Under the pieces are notes generated by a model. That model made no database searches. It was not told the origin of the DNA and worked only from the letters and a program-made list of their open reading frames with translations. DNA of 64,000 nucleotides, from NCBI RefSeq assembly GCF_963576675.1, contig NC_088916.1, forward strand, positions 17,212,501-17,276,500, read 5' to 3'. Source of the stretch: Euphorbia lathyris (taxonomy: Eukaryota; Streptophyta; Magnoliopsida; Malpighiales; Euphorbiaceae). The position numbers and the translations under genes are program-made. How positions within the stretch are numbered: the stretch's first letter is position 1; the number at the start of each line of letters is the position of its first letter. This document shows positions 23,851 to 34,802 of this stretch, piece by piece.

Positions 23851-25406
23851 TCTTTTTTGGTAGAAAAGGAAAAGAAAAATGAACAGCAACAAACTACCCA
23901 GGAATTAGCCTAGGGAAGCTAACCCCAATCCTATCTTCTAAGAGAAGAGGAGAGATGAAACTAGGGGAAACAGGAAGGGTAGTAACGCCTAACGTCCCTT
24001 CATGGCCCGCCGCCGCCAAGCGATCAGCAACACGATTCTGCTCTCTAAAAATGTGTCTGAACTCTACGAACTCAAAGGAGGAGCAAAGCCTTATAATAGC
24101 TTTGATGAGGTTGCGACTGTTAAGACCCATAGAATGATTCTCAGAAATCATTTTGATTGCTTCCAAATTATCAGACTCCATAGAGAGCCTCTTAACACCC
24201 AACCTTTTAGCAAGATTGATTCCAGTAAGAATAGCCCAGAGCTCCGCAGAAAAGGAAGAACCCAGCCCTAAATTCTGGGAGAACCCAGAAAGCCAGGCGC
24301 CCCCTGCATCTCTAAGTACACCTCCAGCCGCAATCTTACCGTTACTAAGGCAGGAACCATCAGTATTCAGCTTCACAACCCCCTCTCTTGGCCTGCTCCA
24401 TCCCACGAGATGGACATCACAACACTGAGAGGCTCTGGCAAGGGACTCTCCTTTGAAACTATCGATAATAGAGAAAAGTTTTTTCGAGAAGAAATCAGCT
24501 AAGTTTGTCATAAAAACAGTTTTATCTCCAAAAATCTCCTTGTTTCTCCATTTCCAAACTTGGTGACAGATAATAGCAAAGAAAATGTCACCATGCTCCA
24601 TGTATGGAAGCAACTTTCCTTTAAGACCATCAGAGAACCATTCGACCTCAGAATGTGCCATGAAGGAAGAGAAAATATGGTGTGGGAGAATTTTCCTCCA
24701 AACCTCTTTACTATTAGAGCAATCTCTAAGAGCATGGCACAAAGTCTCAACATGGCCTCTGCATCTACTGCAAGCTCCAGAATCAGCCAAGTGCCTTCTG
24801 TGCCTATCCGAATTAGTAAGAAGCTTGTCCTTAACGCCTAGCCACAGGAAACTCCTAATACGGAAAGGAACTTTAAGGGTCCAAATCGACTTCCACACAT
24901 ACGAGGGAGGATCAGATCTAAAGAGAGAGAAAGCTTCAAAGGCCGATTTGCAAGAATAAACTCCATTGTTAGTCAGCGCCCAATAGTGCCTATCCAAGTC
25001 TTCCTCTTGATTACTCACCTTCACTCCCCGCATTCTAAGGAGAGTCTCAAGGCTAAAGAAAGTATCAAACTTTGACCAGATCCAGTCCCCTTCCGAGTCA
25101 ACCACATCGGCAATCCTCCAATTGCGTATATCACTAGGCAGGGGGGAAGAACACACCTCAATTAATGGTTCATCCCCAATCCAGTTATCAAACCAGAAAC
25201 TAATGGACTTACCATTCCCCACCTCTAGGCCAACTCCCGAGCAGAACTCATCAAACACAGCACTAAGTCCTTTCCAGAGGAAGGAACAATTAACAACTCT
25301 CTCTTTCGGGCCCCCGAAGATTTTGTCTTTCTGATACTTCCCACAAAGGAGGCGAACCCAAAGAGAGGAGGGGTTTTGCCACATACGCCAAAGGAGTTTC
25401 ATTAAT
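23851..25406 (-). mobile_element. 5'-truncated L1-type LINE in the LTR
   Basis: A minus-strand non-LTR retroelement fragment whose 3' end (a short A-run on the minus strand, tcttcttttttgg on plus) is at the left. A 13-bp target duplication, ttatattacttct, lies at 23838-23850 and 25442-25454, with an extra copy at 25427-25439. Between the truncated 5' end and the duplication is about 36 bp resembling nearby LTR sequence (aaataagttatta...tatctttatatt), probably templated filler. The 3' LTR lacks the insertion, giving a clean empty-site comparison. Confidence 0.9.
23894..25402 (-). CDS. LINE ORF2 C-terminal fragment: zf-RVT plus RNase H
   Basis: An uninterrupted frame of 502 residues covers the end of a plant L1-type ORF2. 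The middle part (about 160-260) is the zinc-binding domain following RT, with a C-x2-C / H-x3-C pattern around ACSRCRGHVETLCHAL. Residues about 340-470 form a type I RNase H: LNTDGS, then FSAELWAILTGI, SMESDNLEAI and EQNRVADRLA supply the acidic and His-region residues. Endonuclease and RT domains are missing by 5' truncation, so the piece cannot move alone. The ATG at 25402 is only the first Met after the truncation point, not a native start. The open frame suggests a recent insertion. Confidence 0.88.
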   Translation of the reverse strand: MKLLWRMWQNPSSLWVRLLCGKYQKDKIFGGPKERVVNCSFLWKGLSAVFDEFCSGVGLEVGNGKSISFWFDNWIGDEPLIEVCSSPLPSDIRNWRIADVVDSEGDWIWSKFDTFFSLETLLRMRGVKVSNQEEDLDRHYWALTNNGVYSCKSAFEAFSLFRSDPPSYVWKSIWTLKVPFRIRSFLWLGVKDKLLTNSDRHRRHLADSGACSRCRGHVETLCHALRDCSNSKEVWRKILPHHIFSSFMAHSEVEWFSDGLKGKLLPYMEHGDIFFAIICHQVWKWRNKEIFGDKTVFMTNLADFFSKKLFSIIDSFKGESLARASQCCDVHLVGWSRPREGVVKLNTDGSCLSNGKIAAGGVLRDAGGAWLSGFSQNLGLGSSFSAELWAILTGINLAKRLGVKRLSMESDNLEAIKMISENHSMGLNSRNLIKAIIRLCSSFEFVEFRHIFREQNRVADRLAAAGHEGTLGVTTLPVSPSFISPLLLEDRIGVSFPRLIPG

Positions 25407-26000
25407 AAATAAGTTATTAAGTATCTTTATATTACTTCTGGTTATATTACTTCTAATTATTATCCTACTAAATAAGTTATTATTATCTTTATATTTAGAT
25501 ATAATTATAGATAATAATAAGAAGAGTATTATTCCGAATAAAACTCTTATTAAGTAACCTAATTCTATCTAACTAGGGTTTAGATACAAGAGGTTATTTA
25601 AACCCCTCCACTATGTAAATTTCGGCCAACCCTTGTGCAACCGAGAGAGAGAATTTCGACCCCCTTAGTCGAGGACGAAATAATCCACCGCTTCCTACCG
25701 ATTCAATTGATTTCATCTCTTTCTCTTTATCCTTGATCTTGTGTTGATTAATTGGAGACAATCTACTATGGTTGTTTTATACGGTTGCGTTCTAACTTGA
25801 TTTTGAATTGTTTTTGTTTTGTGCTCGGGAACTCGAAGTAAGAGTTGTGGGCACTACGATTGCAACGGTAGATAGAACTCCAAAAGGTATTTCCTTCTAT
25901 CCCTCTTTATATGAAATAACGATTAACGGATCTTGGGTTAATGGAAAAAGGTTAAAATTTTTATATTTCCGCTGCCAAACTTTTGCCTATTTTCCTTCAG

Positions 26001-26013
26001 TGGTATCAGAGCC
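26001..26013 (+). other. Primer-binding site of the Angela-like element
   Basis: TGGTATCAGAGCC, complementary to initiator Met tRNA, one base after the 5' LTR. Confidence 0.9.
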
Positions 26014-27824
26014 AGGTTAAATCCGCTATTTCATATATGAAAATTTAGAAGTTTTTCAATCAGATTGAATAAATATTTATAGTTAGGTTAATTAACGAAA
26101 ATGTTTTGATTAATTAATTCTAAAGATAAATAAGTTTTAATTAATTGTTAATTAAGATAGATTATGCATATGTTCCTAATTGTTTTGGTTGATAATCATT
26201 ATAACAAAAACTATTAGTTTTATAGTTAGATTGATAAAAGTTAGTTTTATTGATCCTAAAGATAAAACAGAAAATCTATAATAGGTTTTCTTATTTTTTG
26301 AAAATCGTTTTAAAACCGTTTTAAAACTGATATATATATAATTATTTAAAATAATAAAAAAAATAAATAAATGGATAGCAGCTCGGGTTGCGCCTCACGG
26401 CGCAACCCGACCGCTATCCTGCGGTTGCTGCCTCACGGCAGCAACCGCGCAGCGGCGGGCCAGGCGCAAAAAGGGCTGCTGCCAAACGGCAGCAGCCGCG
26501 TCCTCGGGCCCATCCCGAAACCCACGTATTTGAAAATCGTTTTAAAATAGTTTTAAATATATTTATATATATATATAAGTTTCAGAAATTAACAGTTTTC
26601 TGTTTTGATTATCGAATGAAAAATTTATTAAAAGTTTGTTTTACCAATTGTAAATCAAAAGTATTAAATGAATTGAAATCAAAATAATTGGGACATGCAT
26701 AAATAAAGTTTTGTATAGTTGTATTAATCTAAAAGGTTAATATAGAAGATACGAAACTGTTAGAATTAAAATTGGATGAAAGTTAATTTGATAAGTTAAT
26801 GTGATTAACCTAAATATTACATAAGTATTTTATGTAATCAACCAATTAAATTTATTTAATTGAATCTATGCATGTTTGGAGTTATGGACATATTTGGACC
26901 CTCTCTTTAGTCTTTGGTATTTTTGAAATAGGGCCTGCGAGTCCTGCCTTTCTACTATCTATTGTAATTTCTCCTCTCATCTAATTCCCTTCAAGTTAAT
27001 TGAAGTTTTCTTTAGTAGTATAGAAATTAATATGTAATTTCGAGGCGCCATGGAGAAGACGGAGGACCTAAAGAGAAATATGTAATAGTTAGTATTTCCC
27101 TAGGTTTGGCCTTTTATTCCGTCTTTGGCTCGACGGAATAATTTAGATGATATGTCCATAACACCAATGTATGTGTCTGATGTATGCTAAAGCAAATCAA
27201 GACTATGTTAGATTATGAGACTTAAAATAAAAATCCCTCACAAATTAAAAGTTAAGTAAATAAGCAAGTTATTAAAAACGGTTGCCCCTCCCTAATATTA
27301 TAATTCAGCCGGCAGTACTGAGGGCCTTTGGGTTGTTGAGCAAACTCAAGCTCGGGGTCTTATGGTAACACCTGAATTATCGAAAATCGTTCTTTCATGA
27401 ATATGGGGTAATACTTAAATTATATTATGATAATTGGATGAGCAAACTCATGTTATCATAAACTAATGGGCAATATGGTTGGGATTAATATGAATAGCAT
27501 ATTAAGTTACTAATGTGGTTAGTAACCCAATAACCTAGGAATCACATCAAAGATGTGATTAATTACATGAATCTACCTAACAAATGAGACTAGCTTGTTG
27601 AGCAAACTCAAGGTGAAATCTCAGGAGTTAGGATCCTAGCTCACTAAAGGATTTGTGAAATTCTTCGAATTAATATGGAGGGCTATTAATTTGGAAAAAT
27701 AGTGGGAGCAATCTAAAATGAACTAAAAGACCTATAATTTTAGATTGATGTATTTTAAAGAAAATGAATAATGTATGTTTACTCTTTCTCACTCTCAGGT
27801 TTAAATTAAAACACTCCTAAAATC
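26014..27824 (+). other. Long untranslated leader of the Angela-like element
   Basis: About 1.8 kb of AT-rich sequence lies between primer site and gag, unusually long for a copia leader. It contains a GC-rich block of three perfect hairpins (26374-26497), flanked on both sides by the word tttgaaaatcgttttaaaa. It also has three copies of gagcaaactca (27338, 27440, 27600). No convincing coding frame is present. Packaging, dimerisation or translation signals would be expected here. Confidence 0.7.
26374..26497 (+). repeat. Three successive GC-rich hairpins in the leader
   Basis: Hairpin 1 has stem cgggttgcgcc (26384-26394), loop tcac and the perfect complement 26399-26409, extended by gatagc/gctatc (26374-26379 with 26413-26418). 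Hairpin 2 has stem gcggttgctgcc (26421-26432), loop tcac and complement 26437-26448. Hairpin 3 has stem ggctgctgcc (26474-26483), loop aaac and complement 26488-26497. All three are perfect, with 4-base loops, in an otherwise AT-rich leader. Confidence 0.9.
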
Positions 27825-30800
27825 ATGACTAACACCAATCTGCAAAATATACTTACCGATAACAAGTTGAACGGTTCAAACTTCACAGACTGGTATCGCA
27901 ACCTCAAAATCGTTTTGAAGTTCGATAAGAAAGGGTATGTACTTGATACACCGATACCCCCTTACCCGACGAATGGTGCTCCCTACCAAGAATTCTATGC
28001 TTACCTGAAGCATAAGGCTGATGACGATCACGCGGGAGACATCATACTTGCATCAATGACACCGGAATTGAAAAAGCAACATGAGGATATGGATGCCTAT
28101 TCCATGGTCACGCACCTGAAAGAGTTGTTTGCGAATCAAACTCGGTGCGAACGCTACGAGATAACGAAACAGTTATATAGATGCAAGATGCAGGAGGGCA
28201 CATCTGTAATGACACATTGTGTCAAGATGATTGGCCTTATTACCAAGTTTTCTAGTATTGGAGATGCGATGGATCATAAACTAAGTGTAAACTTACTTCT
28301 TCAATCCCTCCCCGAGAGTTATTCACAGTTCATTATGAACTACCAGGTGAATGGCTTGCAAACCTCTCTTGTAGAGCTTGCAAATATGCTCGAGACAGTC
28401 GAGCCCAATATGAAAGAAAACGAGGGAATACCGGCCCTTGCTATTAAAGGATCAAAGAAGAGGAAAGGGAACTTCCCCAATCCAAACCATCCTGAGAAAG
28501 GCAAGGGGGCCATGCTCGCCGAAACAAAGGGAAAGGAAGTGAAGAAGCCCAAAGGAGAGTGCCACTTATGTGGTAAAGACGGGCATTGGAGAAGGAACTG
28601 CAAGGAGTACCTAGCCTCCCTCAAGAAGGGAAAAGATGGTGCTTCAACATTTGGTATGTTTTATATTGAAATAAATACAATTTCACAGTATGAATCTTGG
28701 GTACTTGATACCGGATGCGGATCTCATATTTGTACAAATATGCAGGAACTAAATCGGACTAAGGAATTGAAGAAAGGAAGCATAAACTTGCGAGTAGGAA
28801 ATGGAGCAAGAGTTGTCGCCCTCGCTGTTGGAGATTATGCTTTAAGTTTGCCCTCTGGGCTTGTAATAGAATTAGGGAACTGTTTGTATGTTCCAAAAAT
28901 ATCCAGAAACATTATTTCTATTAGCCGTCTTGTTGACGACGGTTTTCATATTTCAATAAAAGACAAACATTGCGAGTTTTATAGAGATGGGATTTTCTAT
29001 TTTTCAGGAATATCACAAAATGGGATTTATATATGTGCTAGATGACAAAATTTCTGTATTCTCAATTGATACCAAAAGACATAAGCTAGATAATTCGACT
29101 TACTTGTGGCATTGTCGTTTAGGCCATATAAACAAAAGCCGCATGCTTAAGCTACACCAAGATGGGCTTATAGATTCAATTGATTCTAAATCATTGGAAA
29201 CATGCGAAGCATGTTTAAAAGGTAAAATGACAAAGACACCCTTTAGCAATAAAGGTGAGCGTGTATCAGACACTCTAGGATTAATACATTCAGATGTATG
29301 CGGTCCTATGTCAGTCCAAGCAAGAGGAGGATTCAGATACTTCATAAGCTTCATAGACGACCATACCAGATATGGTTACGTTTACTTAATGAAGCACAAG
29401 TCCGAAGCTTTTGAGAAATTCAAATGATTCAAGAATGAAGTAGAAAATCAATTAGGAAAGAAAATAAAGATACTTCGATCCGATCGTGGTGGCGAATATC
29501 TTTGAGATGATTTTCTGAATTATCTAACTGAATGTGGTATATGCTCACAATGGACACCTCCCTATACACCACAACACAATGGTGTATCCGAAAGGAGGAA
29601 CCGTACCTTACTAGATATGGTACGATCTATGATGAGCATAGCATTACTTCCAAAGATATTCTGGGGCTATGCCTTAGAAACCGCCCTCTTCACCCTAAAT
29701 CGAGTACCAACTAAATCCGCTAGTTCCACACCATATGAATTGTTCGTTGGTAGGAAACCCACATTCTCATTCATGAGAGTATGGGGTTGTTCAGCATTTG
29801 TCAAACGCATAGCGTCAGACAAACTAGATTCTAAATCTGATAAGTGTTTCTTCATTGGATACCCTAAGGAAACTGTGGGATATTACTTCTATCATCCAGA
29901 TGATCAGAAAGTAATAGTATCCAAGCACGCAACCTTCTTAGAGAAAGAGTTTCTCGAAGAAACATAAAAGGGAAGCATGATTGAACTTGATGAAGTTCAA
30001 GAACAAGAAACACCGACTGAAACAACAGAGGCGGTTGAGGAACCCGAAGCAGTAACATTAGATGAGACTCAAGTGCCACCCATTCGTAGATCACAAAGAG
30101 TTCGTGAACTCCCAATTAGATATGGTTTTCTAGTGGGAGATGATGATGAGGTTCTCGTGTTAGACGACGAACCCGAAAACTATGAAGAGGCTCTTACCAG
30201 TCCAGATTCTAAAGCATGGCTCGAGGCCATGTAGATACGCCAATGTAGATATGTCGAAGTAGGTCCACTCAACTAGATACCTGAAGGAGATACATCAACG
30301 TAGACACATCGAAGTAGATCCGCCCAAGTAGACACCTGGAAGAGATACATCAACGTAGACACATCGAAGTAGATCCGTCTAAGTAGATACCTGAAAGAGA
30401 TACATCAACGTAGACACATCGAAGTAGATCCATCCAAGTAGATACCTGAAGGAGATAGGTTGAAGTAGATCTGCCTAAGAAGATACTTGAGGAGGATACG
30501 TCGAAGTAGATCAGCCCAGGTAGATGCTTAAAGGAGATACGTCAAGGTAGATACACTGAAGTAGATACGTTAAAGGATATCATCAGAAGTAAGGAATTGA
30601 TTATGACGAAACTCTCTCTCCTGTGGTTATGTCCAAATCAATCAGAATAATGCTTGCTATTGCCTCTCACTACGATTACGAGATTTGGCAAATGGATGTG
30701 AAAACAACTTTTCTAAATGGAAACCTGCTTGAGGATGTATATATGATGCAGCCTGAAGGTTTCATATCAAAGGATGCAAACAAGGTTTGCAAACTACAAA

Positions 30801-31933
30801 GATCCATTTATGGACTCAAGCAAGCATCTAGAAGCTGGAACAAGCGTTTTGACGAAACCATAAAACAATTTGGTTTCGAACAAAACTGCGAAGAAGCTTG
30901 CATTTACAAGAAAGCAAGTGGGAGCTCAGTTGCATTTCTAATATTATATGTGGACGATATATTATTAATGGGAAATGATATAGCTCTGCTACAGTCGGTA
31001 AAAGTATGGTTATCAGGTAACTTCTCCATGAAAGACTTTGGTGAAGCAGCTTATATACTTGGTATAAAGATCTACAAAGATAGATCAAGAAGACTGCTTG
31101 GTCTTTCACAGGCTACATACATTGAAAAGGTGCTAAAGCGGTTTAGCATGCTTGAATCGAAACAAGGTAACTAACCCATGGTACATGGAGTAAAGTTAAG
31201 CAATCATCAATGTCCTAAAACCGAAGATGATAAGAAATGCATGGCTGTAATCCCGTACGCCAGCGCAATCGGTTCGATTATGTATGCTATATTCTGCACT
31301 AGACCTGATGTAGCGTTCGCGTTAAGTATAACGAGTCGTTATCAAGGAAATCCAGGAGACGGGCATTGGAATGTTGTCAAGAACATTCTTAAGTACCTGA
31401 GAAAGACTAAAGACATGTTCCTAGTGTACATAGAAGGGGATCTGAAAATAGAAGGATTTTTAGACGCAAGTCATCTCACAGATGAGTATGATTTTAGATC
31501 CCAGTCAGGATACCTCTTTATCTTGAATGGGGGCGCAGTCAGTTGGAAGAGTTCCTAACAGGGAAGCGTAGCTTTCTCTACGACCGAGTCAGAGTACATT
31601 GCTGCTGCCGAAGCAGCAAAGGAAGCGGTTTGGATTAAGAAGTTCATTACTGAACATAGTGTGGTGCCTGACATTGTAAATCCCATTACATTGTACTATG
31701 ATAACAATGGAGCCATTGCACAAGCAAAGGAACCACGGTCTCATAATGCATCCAAGCATTACCTAAAGAGATACCACATTGTAAGAGAGATTGTGGCAAG
31801 AGGAGATGTGAGAATAGAAAGAGTACCTACTGAGGACAACGTTGCAGATCCGTTGACAAAGCCCTTAACCCAGAAAGTACATGATCGTCATCTAACTTCT
31901 ACTGGGATAAGTTGTAGAAACAATTGGCTTTAG
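27825..31933 (+). pseudogene. gag-pol: Angela-like gag-pol polyprotein, degraded
   Basis: Gag starts at the ATG at 27825 (MTNTNLQNILTDNKLNGSNF). A CCHC knuckle (CHLCGKDGHWRRNC, about 28558-28600) precedes the protease WVLDTGCGSH. A frameshift near 29035 moves the frame. The integrase zinc finger and D, D, E core follow (IHSDVCGP, LRSDRGGEY, PQHNGVSERRNR), with TGA at 29425 and 29503. TAA at 29965 follows the core. A minisatellite (30232-30590) then replaces the start of RT. RT resumes with WQMDVKTTFLNG and LYVDDILLMG. TAA codons lie at 31172 and 31556. RNase H ends at 31933 beside the polypurine tract. Confidence 0.93.
30232..30590 (+). repeat. Minisatellite inside the copia pol region
   Basis: About 55-bp units (three nearly identical, starting gagatacatcaacgtagac) are followed by shorter derivatives. 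All are built from the submotif gtagatac with gaag spacers. The array starts right after the last integrase/RT-linker residues and ends just before the GIDYDET block. It replaces the first RT segment and shifts frame. Confidence 0.9.
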
Positions 31934-31947
31934 TCCAAGTGGGAGTA

Positions 31948-33790
31948 TGTTGGGGTTTAGTGTCCTATAGACAATTGTTCTAGGATATGAACTAAATATA
32001 AATGAAGTGTTCTCTATGTCATTTGTTTTAATAAGATATGGTTTCATAACTATATAAAGGCAACCTCTTTTAAAGAACTAAATAAGTCTAATAAAAGGAA
32101 ATCCCTAAGTTTGTTTAAAGTGATTATAAAGTGTTCATACAAGAATGAAGTGAGACGGAACTTTATAATAAACTGATAAACTTAAAACCACCCCAAGTCA
32201 AGTGATATGTTTAGAAAAGGATTGACATATCACTGTTGGGACTTGCATGTAACAATGTCTTCTGTCAAGACAGAGAGCTGATCTCACAAGCTTCAGATAT
32301 ACAGATAATCTGGACACTTGCATGGATCCAATGAAAAGGAGTTCATTAGGATTGGGGACCCGACTTGAGAGAACAGGATGGGTAGATTCATCCTTGTCAC
32401 ATGTTCATCTCATTGGTATTAATAGGTATAAGTAATCCTAAGACTCAAAGGAATGTTAATTGGTGATTCTGGATTACGGAATGTGATGCTTTGATCCTGT
32501 TGTAACACGATCCATAACAGAGATGACTCTGGGGTGTGAACGACAGACGTTGGGTATCACAGGAAGTAATTGCAGGGTAGTTATACATTGGATTGAGCAT
32601 TTGTCACTCCCGATAAATGGGAGATACGTCCAAGGATCGCTTGTGGAAGACTTGACTCTAAATCCTTGCAAGGTGATAGCTTAAGACTTGAAATACAGAT
32701 TTCACTTAACCTATCTAATTGGAGTTAACTCGACCTATACAAGTAAAACGAACATCTTGCTATATGTGACTTGACATTATCCATAGTTATAAGATTCAGT
32801 TCAAGGATGTAGTTGATAAAGGATCGAATTATACTGTAACTAATACGGAAAGGTCAACGACAGAATCAACCTGTCTTCTTATGGCTCTAGGGGAATGTTT
32901 CGGATTTGCTAATCACATTTCGCGTACTCATTCCATTATGCAAAGATTAAATATAATTCTGAGAAAATTAATTTAATAGTTGCATACGGCTATAAGCAAT
33001 AAGAACCTAATGGGTCACACGTAAGACTTGGAGCTCAAAAGAGAAACAGATGTTAATTAATTAATGGAAGCCCAACTGAGTCCACTAAGGCCCAGTATAT
33101 AGGGGGCGAATTTCATGTAAGAAATTACATGAATAATTAATTTGATTCTTAAACAATTTTAATTAGATTATAATTGTGGATTAAATTAGTTATAGGATGA
33201 ATCAATTAGGAGGTTTATTTTGATTATATTACTTCTAATTATTATCCGACTAAATAAGTTATTATTATCTTTATATTTAGATATAATTATAGATAATTAT
33301 AGATAATAATAAGAAGAGTATTATTCCGAATAGAACTCTTATTAAGTAACCTAATTCTATCTAACTAGGGTTTAGATACAAGAGGTTATTTAAACCCCCC
33401 CACTATGTAAATTTTGGCCAACCCTTGTGCAACCGAGAGAGAGAATTTCGACCCCTTAGTCGAGGACGAAGTAATCCACCGCTTCCTACCGATTCAATTG
33501 ATTTCATCTCTTTCTCTTTATCCTTGATCTTGTGTTGATTAATTAGAGACAATCTACTTTAGTTGTTTTATACGGTTGAGTTCTAACTTGATTTTGAATT
33601 GCTTTTGTTTTGTGCTCGGGAACTCGAAGTAAGAGTTGTGAGCACTAGGATTGCAACGGTAGATAGAACTCCAAAAGGTATTTCCTACTATCCCTCTTTA
33701 TATGAAATAACGATTAACGGATCTTGGGTTAATGGAAAAAGGTTAAAATTTTTATATTTCCGCTGCCAAACGTTTGCCTATTTTCCTTCA
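31948..33790 (+). repeat. 3' LTR of the Angela-like element
   Basis: This 1843-bp LTR is preceded by a purine tract (aagtgggagta, about 31937-31947) and followed by target copy ttaac. It lacks the LINE found in the 5' LTR. Confidence 0.94.
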
Positions 33791-33795
33791 TTAAC

Positions 33796-34658
33796 CCGGT
33801 ATTAGATGCAAACTCTATGAGTCAAGTGAAGTCAAAGCTCTCGAAAAATTGTGAAAGAAATAGAATTCTCGTACGAACTCTTTTAGGCTCAAAGATATCT
33901 CACAAAAATTTTGGGTTAAATTGTGTACTTTCACGTTTTCGCCAAATTTTCAACCATCCCATTTTTATTGCCTTTTTAAGTTTCATTATAGAGATAACCC
34001 GTGGGTTAGGACTCAATGTTTTTGTTTAGTACGAGCCTAGGCTTTGCATAAATTCCGTAACTTTACAATCAAGACTAAAATTTCTTAATTAACCGATCCT
34101 TTATGTTACAATGTTTTTACTTTTAACGACAAATAACGGAACTTTTAATTGATGTCCGTAGAAGGTAGTGTGTTGGGTTATTTATGGGCTAATGAATTTA
34201 ATTTAATTATTTTGTTTATTTTATTTTTATTTTTATTTTTGTTTTTATTGGTGCAAAACAAACTGAAAGTGTGGGGTTGCACGGCCCTCCGTGGGATTAA
34301 AATGACGTCTATCCCAAGGACGTCACAAAAGAAATGAAACAAAAACAAAAAGAAAGATAGATTGAGAGAAGAAAAAGTACCCTGAAGTCGGGCTCTTACG
34401 CGCGGCGTACCCAGAGGGCGCTCCGCGTAATAGATGCATTGTAGGGTATTTGCGGCCAGAGATGCGGAGACGCGGGGCGTACTCAAAGAGATGCTCTGTG
34501 TAACCCGAAAATCAAGCCGTTTATTAAATGGTGAAGGCGAGCACGCGGGGCGTAAACAGGGGACGTTCCGTGTGAGCATTAGGAAAGCATGCATGAACAG
34601 AAATAACGAACACGGAGAGAGGAAATAAACGAAACCAAACACAAAGCATAAGAAGGGG

Positions 34659-34692
<34 letters not shown>

Positions 34693-34802
34693 AAATTAAA
34701 GAAAGTACAATACGAAAAGAAAAAAGGCAAACGAAACATAAAAGGAAAAACAGAAAAAATGGAAAGGAAAAACAAACATAAAAAACTAAAAACAAAGAGA
34801 AA
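33796..34802 (-). other. Athila-like 3' non-coding sequence
   Basis: This lies downstream of the third ORF on the minus strand. It contains an AT microsatellite (about 34660-34690), a T-rich repeat (tttatttttatttttattt) and dyad motifs ACGCGGGGCGT or variants near 34400, 34421, 34471, 34543 and 34563. No gene is seen. Confidence 0.65.

Larger units (their letters stand above)
22561..25999 (+). repeat. 5' LTR of the Angela-like element, interrupted by a LINE
   Basis: LTR sequence 22561-23850 and about 25455-25999 matches the 3' LTR (31948-33790) and the solo LTR (16842-18678). The middle is the LINE insertion plus flanking duplication. The LTR ends one base before the primer site. Confidence 0.93.
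22561..33790 (+). mobile_element. Full-length Angela/Tork-like Ty1/copia element carrying a LINE
   Basis: LTRs of about 1.84 kb begin TGTTGGGGTTTAGTG and end TTTTCCTTCA. A perfect 5-bp duplication, ttaac, flanks the element (22556-22560 and 33791-33795). The 5' LTR is enlarged by a LINE. The order is LTR, Met-tRNA primer site, 1.8-kb leader, gag, protease, integrase, RT, RNase H, polypurine tract, LTR. The coding region has a frameshift, several stops and a minisatellite replacing part of pol, so the copy is dead. Angela-like is inferred from the long LTRs and gag style. Confidence 0.95.

Noticed and set aside
26388..26687. 99-codon frame over the GC hairpins
   Set aside because: Composition follows the hairpin repeats (Ala/Arg/Gln runs), and no homologous protein pattern is recognised.
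30232..30590. CRISPR-like array
   Set aside because: Units are contiguous and diverging without unique spacers, in a plant retroelement; it is a minisatellite.
17368..32671. A 65-codon open frame, nearly identical at 17368-17565, 23087-23284 and 32474-32671 (minus strand)
   Set aside because: It lies inside the same LTR in all three places. Identity reflects recent copying of the LTR; there is no domain and no selection signal visible.
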